Shown one piece after another: positions 9,407 to 17,859 of a stretch of DNA of 64,000 nucleotides. The translations under genes and the position numbers were made by a program. The notes beneath the pieces are model-generated. The model saw only the letters and a program-made list of their open reading frames with translations. It was not told the origin of the DNA and made no database searches. The first letter of the stretch is position 1. Every line of letters starts with the position of its first letter. The DNA is from Hyphomonadaceae bacterium JAD_PAG50586_4 (GTDB taxonomy: Bacteria; Pseudomonadota; Alphaproteobacteria; Caulobacterales; Aquidulcibacteraceae): positions 2,933,501 through 2,997,500 of the forward strand of contig CP096134.1 of the NCBI GenBank assembly GCA_023242925.1, written 5' to 3'.

Positions 9407-10820
9407 TCAAGCCGCCGCCGCCCCTAGCTTCGCGGGCAGCGCATTCGCGTATGCAGTAATATCGCCCGCGCCCAAGCACACAACGATATCGCCCGGCTTT
9501 GCTTCCGCGCGCACAAATTCCGGCAGATTATCCAAATTCGCGATGCGGCGCGCGTCGCGGTGGCCGTGGCTCTTCAAGCTGATCGCCAGCGCATCCGCGT
9601 TGATATCATCAATCGGCTGCTCGCCCGCCGCATACACATCGGCCACGCAGACGATATCAGCGTCGTTGAAGCAGGTGGAAAATTCATTGAACAGATCGCG
9701 CAGGCGCGTGTAGCGGTGCGGCTGCACCACGGCGAGCACGCGGCCCTCCGTCATCTCGCGCGCCGCGGACAACACCGCTGCGATCTCGACCGGGTGATGC
9801 CCGTAATCGTCAACGATGCGCACTTCGTTCCAATAACCCGTCGTGGTGAAGCGCCGCTTCACGCCGGCGAATTTCTTCAAACCAGTGCGAATGCCCGCAT
9901 CCGTCACGCCCAACTCACGCGCCACCGCGATCGCCGCCACCGCGTTCTGCACATTGTGCCGCCCCGCCACCGGCAAGAAGAGATCGTGCAGCGTCACCCC
10001 GGGCCCTTCGCCCTTCTTGCGCGCCACCACATCAAACGTCGAGCCATCGCGTGACGGCCGCACATTCATCGCACACACATCGGCCTGCGGATTAAAGCCA
10101 TACGAAATCACGCGCCGATCGCGCACCTTGGCCGCCAATGCCTGCACTTGGGGATGATCGAGGCACATCACGGCAAAGCCATAGAACGGAATGTTCTCCA
10201 CGAACGTCTGATACGCCGCGTTCATCGCCTCCGCCAAGCCGTAATGATCCAAGTGCTCAGGGTCCATATTGGTGACGACCACAGCCGTTGCGCGCAGGCG
10301 CGTGAACGTGCCGTCGCTTTCGTCGGCCTCCACCACCATCCATTCGCCTTCGCCCATACGCGCATTGGCGCCATAAGCGTTGATGATGCCGCCATTGATA
10401 ACAGTCGGGTCCTTGCCGCCGGCGTCGAGCAACGCCGCGATCATGGACGTCGTTGTGGTTTTGCCGTGCGTGCCGCCGATCGCCACTGTCCACTTTAAGC
10501 GCATAATCTCGGCCAGCATCTCGGCCCGGCGCACGATCGGCACGCCGCGCGCGCGCGGTATCCACTTCCAGATTGCCGCCCTTGATCGCCGACGAAATCA
10601 CCACAACGCCCGCCTGCGCTGTGTTCTCGGCCTTATGGCCAATCGAAATCTGAATGCCTTGGGCGCGCAACCGTTCGATATTGGCGCCGTCCTTGGCGTC
10701 GGAGCCCGTCACCTCATAACCGAGGTTCTTCATCACGGCGGCAATGCCGGACATGCCAATGCCGCCGATGCCGACGAAATGGACGGGCCCAGTGTCAAAC
10801 GGAATGGCGCGACGCAGCAT
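9407..10820 (-). CDS. murC: UDP-N-acetylmuramate--L-alanine ligase MurC (split by one frameshift)
   Basis: Adds L-Ala to UDP-MurNAc. The N-terminal part (from ATG 10820) has the Rossmann motif [14 protein letters not shown] and runs to [10 protein letters not shown]. The remainder ([11 protein letters not shown]-loop [24 protein letters not shown]) is in another frame. The break lies in a GC-dinucleotide run at about 10544-10556. Two missing bases (one GC) give [15 protein letters not shown], which matches family spacing exactly and yields 471 residues; one extra base would also restore frame. The gene is essential, so assembly error is the likely cause. Confidence 0.9.
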
Positions 10821-10882
10821 GTAATCCCCAAGCGGTGTGAACCGCCATTATAGGGAGCCAAGGCGGCGGCAGATAGGCGCCT

Positions 10883-11209
10883 TTAAGCGCTGGCGAACAC
10901 CGTCCGCGCCCGCGCCAAAGCCGCTTTTGGCCCCTGGATCACAACCAACGCAAACACACCCGACGCCGCCAATGCACCGGCAACGCTCAGCACCGGAATC
11001 CATGCGCCCGAACTCACGCTCGCGAATTGCACCAGCGCCGCCAACAGCCCCACGGCCGTAAACGCCGCCACTTGCATCAATCCCCGCGTCCAAGCTTCAC
11101 GCCGCGCCGCGCGCGCGCTCACGCGCGCCAGCACATCGAACCGGAACCCCGGATCGGGCGTCTTCGGCGCTTCACCAAGGAGCGCGGCAAGGGAGAGATC
11201 GTCACTCAT
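10883..11209 (-). CDS. Small two-TM membrane protein, candidate anti-sigma factor
   Basis: 108 residues. The N-terminal cytosolic part (about 1-40, DDLSLAALLGEAPKTPDPGFRFDVLARV) is followed by two TM helices (about 43-65 and 70-91) and a basic tail. Its start overlaps the ECF sigma gene's stop by 4 bp, the usual arrangement for a cognate anti-sigma. There is no HxxxCxxC zinc motif, so it is not a ZAS anti-sigma. The role as anti-sigma is inference from position and size. Confidence 0.7.
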   Translation of the reverse strand: MSDDLSLAALLGEAPKTPDPGFRFDVLARVSARAARREAWTRGLMQVAAFTAVGLLAALVQFASVSSGAWIPVLSVAGALAASGVFALVVIQGPKAALARARTVFASA

Positions 11210-11751
11210 GAGCTCGTCTCCGGCGCGAGGCCAAGCGCAGCCTGCAGCCGCGCACGTCCACGCACAATATGGGATTTCACCGTCCCCAGTGGAAGCTTCA
11301 ACACTTCAGCGGCTTCCGCATGGGTAAAATCCTGCCCCAAACACATCGCCAGAACCGCGCGCTGATCGGCCGGCAGCTCGTCCATCGCCCGGCGCAACGC
11401 CAAACGCTCCGGCGTGTTTTGCGGCGCCTCCGTGTGGCTGTCTTCCAACGCCGAATACGCCGTGTCGCGCGCCAAGCGGCGATTGTCGGCCCGCCTGCCG
11501 CGACGCCAATATTGGAACGCCACCCCGCAGATGAAGCTGCGCAGACTGGAGCGTCCGTCGTAACGGTTCAGCACTTCCCATGTGCGCGCGAACGCTTCTT
11601 GCGCGATGTCGTCGGCGTCGGCGTACGAGCCAACGAGCCTGCGCAGGAACGCGCGAACCGCCGGCTGATGCGCGTCGACCAATCTGCCAAACGCGCGCAT
11701 GTCGCCGTGTCGCGCGAGCCTTAGGAGGCGCGCTTCTTCGGCTGGGTCCAT
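11206..11751 (-). CDS. ECF-family RNA polymerase sigma factor
   Basis: 181 residues with only sigma regions 2 and 4. Region 2 runs from about 15 to 85 (AFGRLVDAHQPAVRAFLRRL, DADDIAQEAFARTWE, then SFICGVAFQYWRRGRR for -10 recognition). Region 4 is near 115-170 (LPADQRAVLAMCLGQDFTHAEAA, then the helix-turn-helix LKLPLGTVKSHIVRGRARL). It sits in an apparent four-gene operon: two small membrane proteins upstream and a membrane protein overlapping by 4 bp downstream. Extracytoplasmic signalling is inferred; the location inside the dcw cluster suggests envelope stress. Confidence 0.93.
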   Translation of the reverse strand: MDPAEEARLLRLARHGDMRAFGRLVDAHQPAVRAFLRRLVGSYADADDIAQEAFARTWEVLNRYDGRSSLRSFICGVAFQYWRRGRRADNRRLARDTAYSALEDSHTEAPQNTPERLALRRAMDELPADQRAVLAMCLGQDFTHAEAAEVLKLPLGTVKSHIVRGRARLQAALGLAPETSS

Positions 11752-11758
11752 ATGCGGA

Positions 11759-12166
11759 TCACTTGCGGCCGAAAAGAAGAATAAGCAACGAACCCAGTGC
11801 GAGCACGCCCATGGTCACAGCCACGATCAGGAACGCAAACGCGTAGTCCTCGGCGCGCACATACCAATACCCCGCGCCAAAGCCAGCCGCGAGCGCGGTG
11901 AACGTCACAGCGCTCCACGCCGTCGAATTCTTGCCAGAGCCAGTCTTACGCACGCCGTTGACCTCGTACTCGTCCTCTTCTTCGCGCAAAGCGAGCTTGA
12001 GGATTTCCGGCGGCGGCTCTTTGCCTTGATCGATGTATGACTTCACCAAATCGAGCGCCGTGCGCGTGCGCTTGGCGCTTTGGTTGGCGCCCTGAAACGC
12101 CATCGCCATCCCGAAAATCGGGAACATCAACCACCAATACGAAGCGAAGAATTCAGCGAAGTTCAC
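11759..12166 (-). CDS. Membrane protein upstream of ECF sigma factor
   Basis: 135 residues. An N-terminal TM helix (FFASYWWLMFPIFGMAMAF) is followed by a soluble segment (SYIDQGKEPPPEILKLA, acidic EEEDEYE) and two TM helices near the C-terminus ending in LLFGRK. The GKEPPPE segment resembles small PspB-like or DUF6249-like proteins often found beside ECF sigma genes (recalled, not checked). GTG 12166 is preceded by GGGGG and is preferred; an ATG at 12187 is the alternative. It ends 7 bp before the sigma start and overlaps the small membrane gene before it. Confidence 0.7.
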   Translation of the reverse strand: MNFAEFFASYWWLMFPIFGMAMAFQGANQSAKRTRTALDLVKSYIDQGKEPPPEILKLALREEEDEYEVNGVRKTGSGKNSTAWSAVTFTALAAGFGAGYWYVRAEDYAFAFLIVAVTMGVLALGSLLILLFGRK

Positions 12167-12305
12167 GGTCAGCCCCCAATTGTGCATTGGTCGCGCGGAT
12201 CGTGCGCGACGCGTTCGGTTCGCCCCTGATCGCGTTAATTAGCGCCAGTGCAAACCAAGCCATTGGAAACATCAGCCACCAATAATCTCGGAACAAGTCT
12301 TCCAT
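12153..12305 (-). CDS. Very small single-TM membrane protein
   Basis: 50 residues from ATG 12303-12305 to TGA at 12153-12155. The N-terminal LFRDYWWLMFPMAWFALALI is clearly related to FFASYWWLMFPIFGMAMAF of the next gene, so the two are partial paralogues; the C-terminus is a short basic cytosolic tail. It overlaps the next start by 14 bp and is first in the sigma operon. Function unknown; a membrane sensor or partner subunit is inference. Confidence 0.6.
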   Translation of the reverse strand: MEDLFRDYWWLMFPMAWFALALINAIRGEPNASRTIRATNAQLGADRELR

Positions 12306-12426
12306 GATCCAGCCCTCCGGGCCCAAGCGGCCCTTCTGAACCCTATCCGCCGCTGACCGCCCGCCCGGATGCAGGCAAAGCAGAAATCGCACATACAATC
12401 CTGAATTGTATTTTGTTAACCCGGCA

Positions 12427-12774
12427 ATGCGAAAGGAGCCGGACTGCCTGACTGCCTGCGCCTCAACCGAAGACATGCGCGCGCGCCGCCGCCCACCGCT
12501 GCCGCCGACCAATGTTGCGCTCGCCGACGAACGCACGCCCCTGCACGAAAACGTGGCCGTCTATGAGGTGCTTAACGTGCCCGAAGTCCGCTGGTTCGAA
12601 GATTGGCATGCCGCCAGCGCCATCGGCGCTTTCGACGGCACGTTGCGACGCCATCCAGCCGTGCGCGGCATGATGCGTCAGAACTTCAATCGGTTCCTGT
12701 TCGCGCTGGAAGATTCCGATCTATTGCGCATTCGCGAAGCTGTGGCGTGCGCCGATCGCAATCCGAACGGCTAG
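12427..12774 (+). CDS. Hypothetical protein
   Basis: 115 residues from ATG 12427. The first 35 residues are basic and Pro-rich and look like leader or non-coding sequence, while residues from about 40 on (VYEVLNVPEVRWFEDWHAASAIG, MRQNFNRFLFALED) are compact and protein-like. ATG 12475 is another possible start. AAAGGAG at 12431-12437 lies just inside the longer version. It is divergent from the sigma operon and convergent with murG. No family recognised. Confidence 0.5.
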   Translation: MRKEPDCLTACASTEDMRARRRPPLPPTNVALADERTPLHENVAVYEVLNVPEVRWFEDWHAASAIGAFDGTLRRHPAVRGMMRQNFNRFLFALEDSDLLRIREAVACADRNPNG

Positions 12775-12877
12775 TGCCCCGGCGTCATGACATCGACCAC
12801 AGAGACCGTCTCGGCTACGATTGACCGATCGGCCGCACCACGCCCGTCCATCCCAGCCGCGAGCGCGCCGTAAACTT

Positions 12878-13969
12878 CTAAGCCGCAACGCCTTCCGCCA
12901 AATCCGCCAGCGTCTTCGCCGCTTCCGGCTTCGCCGACGCGCGCGCCGCCGCCGCGCGCACGGCAAGCCCATGAGGATCGGCCAAGCGTCGCTCCAAGCA
13001 CGCCGCCAACGCGGCGGGCGTGAACTCGGCTTCGGTGAAGAGATCCGCCGCGCCGACAGAGGTCAGCCCTTCGGCGTTCGCGGTTTGGTGATCGTCCGCC
13101 GCCGCCGCGAACGGCACCAGGATCGCAGGCCTGCCCGCCACCTGCAGCTCCGTCACCGACGATGCGCCCGCGCGCGCGATCATCAGATGCGTCGCGCCCA
13201 AACGCTGGCCCATGTCGTGGAAGAACGGCGCCACCTCAGCGTTGATTTTGGCCTTCTGATACACCTTCTTGGCGTCGGCCAATTGCTCTTCGCGCACCTG
13301 ATGCACGACATCGAGCCGCGCCTTCAGCGCGTCCGGCAACAACGCAAACGCCGCTGGGATCACGTCGCCAAACACGCGCGCGCCTTGGCTGCCGCCAATG
13401 ATCAGAATGTTGATGCGTCCGCCCGCCGGGATTTCCGGATACGGCCGCTCGCGCACCGCCAGAATCGGCAAGCGCACCGGATTGCCGACAACGCGTTTGC
13501 GATCCGCCGCCTTCTCCGGCAGCCGATCCAATCGCTCGAACCCACACGCGACGATCTTCGCGCTCGTCGCCATCGAACGGTTCACGCGCCCCAACACCGA
13601 ATTCTGTTCGTGAATCAGGATCGGCACTTTATGCGCGCGCGCCGCCATCAAAGCCGGGAATGAGGGATACCCGCCAAAGCCCGCGACCAGCGCCGGCTTG
13701 TATTCCGTGAAGCGCGACTTCGCTTCATTGATACCGCGCATAATCTTGAACGCCGCCGGAATGGCTGTGAACGGATTGGCGCTCAGCGACGCCGCCGACA
13801 CATCTTCAATGCGCTCCGCCGGGAAGCCTTCCGCGTAGCGGCGCCCGCGCGCATCCGTCATCAGCACCACGCGCCAGCCGCGACGGAACATTTCCTCCGC
13901 GAACGCCGCGGCGGGGAACAAATGGCCGCCCGTGCCGCCGGCGGCGATAACAACGACTTTCTTGCTCAT
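12878..13969 (-). CDS. murG: UDP-GlcNAc--lipid I GlcNAc transferase MurG
   Basis: Peripheral inner-membrane GT28 glycosyltransferase converting lipid I to lipid II. 363 residues from ATG 13967-13969 (MSKKVVVIAAGG), which places the GGTGGHLFPA loop near residue 12 and lies 4 bp after the ftsW stop; an upstream in-frame start would add 25 unlikely residues. Other motifs are FGGYPSFP, LIHEQNSVLGRVNR, IIGGSQGARVF and the donor-site ARAGASSVTEL. It ends the uninterrupted part of the dcw cluster; the next dcw gene, murC, is 2 kb further on. Confidence 0.95.
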   Translation of the reverse strand: MSKKVVVIAAGGTGGHLFPAAAFAEEMFRRGWRVVLMTDARGRRYAEGFPAERIEDVSAASLSANPFTAIPAAFKIMRGINEAKSRFTEYKPALVAGFGGYPSFPALMAARAHKVPILIHEQNSVLGRVNRSMATSAKIVACGFERLDRLPEKAADRKRVVGNPVRLPILAVRERPYPEIPAGGRINILIIGGSQGARVFGDVIPAAFALLPDALKARLDVVHQVREEQLADAKKVYQKAKINAEVAPFFHDMGQRLGATHLMIARAGASSVTELQVAGRPAILVPFAAAADDHQTANAEGLTSVGAADLFTEAEFTPAALAACLERRLADPHGLAVRAAAARASAKPEAAKTLADLAEGVAA

Positions 13970-13973
13970 CGGC

Positions 13974-15112
13974 TCAATAATTTCTGCGTACCGGCGTGAG
14001 ATATGCGCCTGGTCGATCGCGGAGAAGGGACAGACAGAACCCAAACGCCAGCGCTGAGCCGATCATCGAGGAACCGCCGAACGAAATGAACGGCAGGGTC
14101 ATGCCCTTGGCCGGCAACAATGACAAGTTCACCGCGATATGGATCGCCGCCTGTGCGACCAGCAACGTGACGAGCCCTGCAGCCGCAAGTTGTTCGAACG
14201 GATCGTTCAAGCGGCTCGCGCGCGACAATCCGCGAAACGCGAGCACGAAAAAACAGCGATCAATCCAAGCGATGCGATCAGCCCAAACTCTTCCGCCGCC
14301 ACCGCGAAGACAAAATCCGCGTGCGCGTCGGGCAAGGAACGTTTGATCACGCCCTCGCCCGGCCCGCGACCAAATACCCCGCCCGCCGCGATCGCATCGA
14401 GCGCGCGATTGACCTGATACGCAGCGTCGCCTTCGGGATTGAGCCATGTATCCACGCGTTCGCGCGCATGCGGATAGAACGAATAGATCGCCCACGCGCC
14501 GAGCGCCGCGAGCGCGCCGCCGCCCAGCAACCAGCGCAACGCAATGCCTGAAAGCATAAGCATCGGCGCCAAGCAAATCAGCAGCAGCGCCGTTTGCCCC
14601 ACATCCGGTTGCGCAAGCAGCGCCGCCGCCGCGAGCGCCATCAACCCAATCGACACAATGCGCCCAGGGAACCCTGGCTTCTTCATGCTTTCGCTGAGCA
14701 TCCATGCCCAAACTACGATCAAAGCAGGCTTCAGGATTTCCGACGGCTGAAATGACGCGACACCAAAATCAAACCAACGCTGCGCGCCTTTGATCTCCGC
14801 GCCAAACACCGCCGCCAAAGCCGCAAGCGGCAAGCAAATCGCCACGAGGATTGTTCCCGCGCGCCGCACTTGCTTTGGTTCCAGCGCCGCAGCACTCATC
14901 ATCACCAGCAAGCCCAGCGCCGCATATGCGGTTTGACGCGCGGCGAAGTAAAACGCTTCCTCGATGCGAATACGCGCCGTCGCCGCCGGGCTCGCCGCCA
15001 TCGAGAAGAGAATGCCAGCCGCGAATAGCACCAGCGCGACAATGATCAGCGTGCGGTCGTACGTGCGCACACGATCGATCGCCATGCCGAAGCGATCGGC
15101 AAGCGCGCTCAA
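13974..15112 (-). CDS. ftsW: Septal peptidoglycan glycosyltransferase FtsW (split by one frameshift)
   Basis: SEDS-family lipid II polymerase acting with FtsI. The first frame covers TM1 to about TM8 (RTYDRTLI at the start, GAQRWFDFG, FQPSEILKPALI, then GPGEGVIKRSLPDAHADFVF) and ends wrongly after GLIAVFS. The final part (VLAFRGLSRASR, AAIHIAVNLSLLPAKG, LPFISFGGSSM) is in another frame. Adding one A to the AAAAAA run at 14248-14253 restores continuity and a 379-residue protein, the normal size. It overlaps murD by 4 bp and lies 4 bp from murG. Probably a sequencing error. Confidence 0.92.
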
Positions 15113-16533
15113 GCCTTGCCCCCGCTACGCTGCGGCGGCGCCGCATTCAACGCAGCCACATATTTGCGGAACTGATCGCCACGCTCCTCGTACGATTTGA
15201 ACTGATCGAACGACGCACACGCCGGCGAAAGCAACACAACCGGATGCGGCTCGCCCGACGCCTTCGCGTCATTAAACGCAAGCTTTACCGCGGCTTCCAG
15301 ATTGCCCGCCATCGCCACAGGAACCTTGCCGCGCAACACGTCGGAGAACTCGCCCGCCGATTGCCCGATCAGATAGGCCTTAGCCATGCGCGGGAAGAAC
15401 GACGCCAATTCATCGATGCCGCCATCCTTCGCCACACCGCCCGCGATCCAATAGACGCGCGGATAAACCGCCAACGCCTGCGCCGCCGCGTTTGCGTTGG
15501 TCGCCTTTGAATCGTTGATGAAGCGCACGCCCTCGATCGAGGCCACGCGCTCCAAGCGATGGGGTAAACCCGGAAAGGTCGTGAACGCATGCGCGATCAC
15601 GCGCGCCTCGATGCCGAGCGCCCGCGTCGCCGCATAGGCGGCCGCCGCGTTCTGCGCATTGTGCTTGCCCGCCAGCGCCGGCGCTTGCGCGAGTTCTGCG
15701 ACAATCTCAGAACGCCCGCTGCGCGCATCGATGATCTTGCCGTTGAGCGCTGACACGCCCCGACCCAACGCTTGGCCCGACGAAATCGGCGCCACGTGCT
15801 GGACGCCCGCGCGCGTCAATTCCGTGCAGACGCGCGCGCAATACGTGTCATCCACGCCAATGATCGCCCAATCGCCAGCGCCTTGGTTCAAGAAGATGCG
15901 CTTCTTCGCCTCGACGTACGCGGCCATATCGCCGTGGCGATCCAAATGATCCGGCGTCGTGTTCAGCCAGATCGCCGCGTCGAGACGCAGGCTCGATGTC
16001 AGATCAAGCTGATACGAACTCAGCTCAATCACATAATACGCGCCCGCATGCAGCGGCGGCTGATCCAACAACGCATCGCCAATATTGCCGCCAAGTCGCA
16101 CGTCCTTGCCGGCTTCTTTCAAAATGTGCGCAATCAAGGCCGACGTCGTCGACTTGCCGTTGGTGCCCGTGACGCCGATCAGCTTCGGCCTTTGCGTCGC
16201 CGGTAGCGCGTTCACCGCACGCGCAAACAATTCGATGTCGCCCATGATCGGAACGCCGGTCGCTTCAGCGAGTGTCACGACACGATGCGGCTCAGGAAAT
16301 GTCAGCGGCACGCCAGGCGAGAGCACGAGCGCCGCAAACGTGCGCCAATCGCGGCTGTTGATGTCGGAAACGGTGACGCCTTCAGCCGCCGCCTTCGCGC
16401 GCGAGATATCGCTATCGTCCCACGCATGCACGCGCGCGCCGCCCGCCATCAACGCTTTCGCCGCAGCAAGCCCCGTGCGGGCCAACCCGAACACGGCGAC
16501 GTCGCGTCCTTTGAATTCGGTGATGGGGATCAT
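15109..16533 (-). CDS. murD: UDP-MurNAc-L-alanine--D-glutamate ligase MurD
   Basis: Adds D-Glu to UDP-MurNAc-L-Ala. 474 residues from ATG 16531-16533 (MIPITEFKGRDVAVFGLARTG); an in-frame ATG six codons upstream is less likely. It shows the Mur ATP-binding motif GVTGTNGKSTTSALI, NTTPDHLDRHG, FINDSKATNANAA and the C-terminal VVLLSPACASFDQF with the carbamoyl-Lys-type core. It overlaps ftsW by 4 bp. A 177-bp gap with palindromic repeats separates it from mraY, unusual in this tightly packed cluster. Confidence 0.95.
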   Translation of the reverse strand: MIPITEFKGRDVAVFGLARTGLAAAKALMAGGARVHAWDDSDISRAKAAAEGVTVSDINSRDWRTFAALVLSPGVPLTFPEPHRVVTLAEATGVPIMGDIELFARAVNALPATQRPKLIGVTGTNGKSTTSALIAHILKEAGKDVRLGGNIGDALLDQPPLHAGAYYVIELSSYQLDLTSSLRLDAAIWLNTTPDHLDRHGDMAAYVEAKKRIFLNQGAGDWAIIGVDDTYCARVCTELTRAGVQHVAPISSGQALGRGVSALNGKIIDARSGRSEIVAELAQAPALAGKHNAQNAAAAYAATRALGIEARVIAHAFTTFPGLPHRLERVASIEGVRFINDSKATNANAAAQALAVYPRVYWIAGGVAKDGGIDELASFFPRMAKAYLIGQSAGEFSDVLRGKVPVAMAGNLEAAVKLAFNDAKASGEPHPVVLLSPACASFDQFKSYEERGDQFRKYVAALNAAPPQRSGGKA

Positions 16534-16548
16534 GGCTGCGCTGCAAGG

Positions 16549-16640
16549 CAATGGTCAGTAGGCCCTGGGCAATAGGAGGCCAAAGCGCTCACCGCCCCAC
16601 TGCCCACCGCCCACTGCCTATTGCCTCGGTTCAAGAACAC
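16549..16640. repeat. Inverted and direct repeats between murD and mraY
   Basis: Perfect 9-bp arms GGCAATAGG (16568-16576) and CCTATTGCC (16617-16625) flank a 40-base loop with short direct repeats of CCCACTGCC. It lies in the only sizeable gap of the rsmH-to-murG run. It could fold as a hairpin in the polycistronic message or be a dispersed mini-repeat; there is no T run, so a simple terminator is unlikely. Confidence 0.6.
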
Positions 16641-16710
16641 GCATCGCCCTCCAAAGAGCGATCTTTCCTGCGCTGCTTCGCGGCGTTAACGCAAGATTAC
16701 CGCGCAATCA

Positions 16711-17859
16711 TCAGCGCAGCTTAAGCGTCGCCAAGCCTGCCAGCGCGAAGATCGTAGAGATGATCCAGAAGCGGATCACGATCGTCGGCTCCTGCCAGCC
16801 GAGCTTTTCGAAATGGTGGTGCACCGGCGCCATCAAGAAAACGCGCTTGCCGGTGCGCTTGAACACCGCGACCTGGATCATCACCGAAAGCGTTTCGAGC
16901 ACGAACAGACCGCCGACGATCGCCAGCACCACTTCGTGCTTGCTCGCCACAGCCACCGCGCCCAGCAAACCGCCCAGCGCCAACGAGCCCGTATCGCCCA
17001 TGAATACCCGCGCCGGCGGCGCATTGTACCAAAGAAAGCCGAGCGATCCGCCCAACAACGCGCCCAGGATCGTCGCCAATTCGCTGACGCCGGCAACGTG
17101 CGGAATGCCGAGATAGGCCGAATAATCGACGCGGCCGACGAGATAACAAATCATCCCGAACGTGGCGGCGGCGATCATCACCGGAACGATCGCCAGACCA
17201 TCAAGGCCGTCGGTCAAATTCACGGCGTTGCCGAAGCCCGTGATCACGATCATGGCGAAGATGACGTAGAAGCCGAGCAATTGCACGCCCCAGCCCTGCA
17301 CGAACGGCAGCGCTACCGCCGTCAGCGGATCGCCGGCCATCAGCGCATTGATAAAGCCTATCGCGTCATGCGTTTGGCCGGGTGTTGTCGCTACCCATTC
17401 CGCCACCAGCATGATCAGCACCGCAAGCAACGCCGCGCCAAATTCCGCGCCCAAGCGCACTTTGGCGGAAAGGCCGCCGTGATGCTGCTTCGTGACCTTC
17501 GCGAAATCGTCGATGAAGCCGATCGTGCCGAAGCTCAGCGTCACCAGCAGCACTGCCCACACGTAAGGGTTCTGCAGGTCCGACCACAGCAGCGATGAAA
17601 TGCCCAGACTGATCAGAATGATCAGCCCGCCCATGGTCGGCGTGCCCTTCTTTGTGAGCAAATGTCCTTCCGGGCCATCGGCGCGGATCGGCTGGCCTTT
17701 GCCCTGCTTCTTGCGCAACCAGGCAATGAACGGCGCGCCTATCGCGAACGCGATCACCATCGCGGTGAACATCGCGCCGCCAGTGCGGAAAGTGATGTAG
17801 TTGAAGAGATTGAAGAATTGCGATTGATCTTCGAGTTGGCCGAGAAGCTCAAGCATCAA
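16711..17859 (-). CDS. mraY: Phospho-N-acetylmuramoyl-pentapeptide transferase MraY
   Basis: Polytopic inner-membrane enzyme transferring phospho-MurNAc-pentapeptide to undecaprenyl phosphate, forming lipid I. 382 residues with about ten TM helices. Signature motifs: [16 protein letters not shown] (Mg-binding DD), [26 protein letters not shown] and [11 protein letters not shown]. Two start codons lie in tandem (MMLEL); the second may be the true one. The start overlaps the murF stop by 4 bp, so the two are translationally coupled. Confidence 0.96.
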   Translation of the reverse strand: MMLELLGQLEDQSQFFNLFNYITFRTGGAMFTAMVIAFAIGAPFIAWLRKKQGKGQPIRADGPEGHLLTKKGTPTMGGLIILISLGISSLLWSDLQNPYVWAVLLVTLSFGTIGFIDDFAKVTKQHHGGLSAKVRLGAEFGAALLAVLIMLVAEWVATTPGQTHDAIGFINALMAGDPLTAVALPFVQGWGVQLLGFYVIFAMIVITGFGNAVNLTDGLDGLAIVPVMIAAATFGMICYLVGRVDYSAYLGIPHVAGVSELATILGALLGGSLGFLWYNAPPARVFMGDTGSLALGGLLGAVAVASKHEVVLAIVGGLFVLETLSVMIQVAVFKRTGKRVFLMAPVHHHFEKLGWQEPTIVIRFWIISTIFALAGLATLKLR

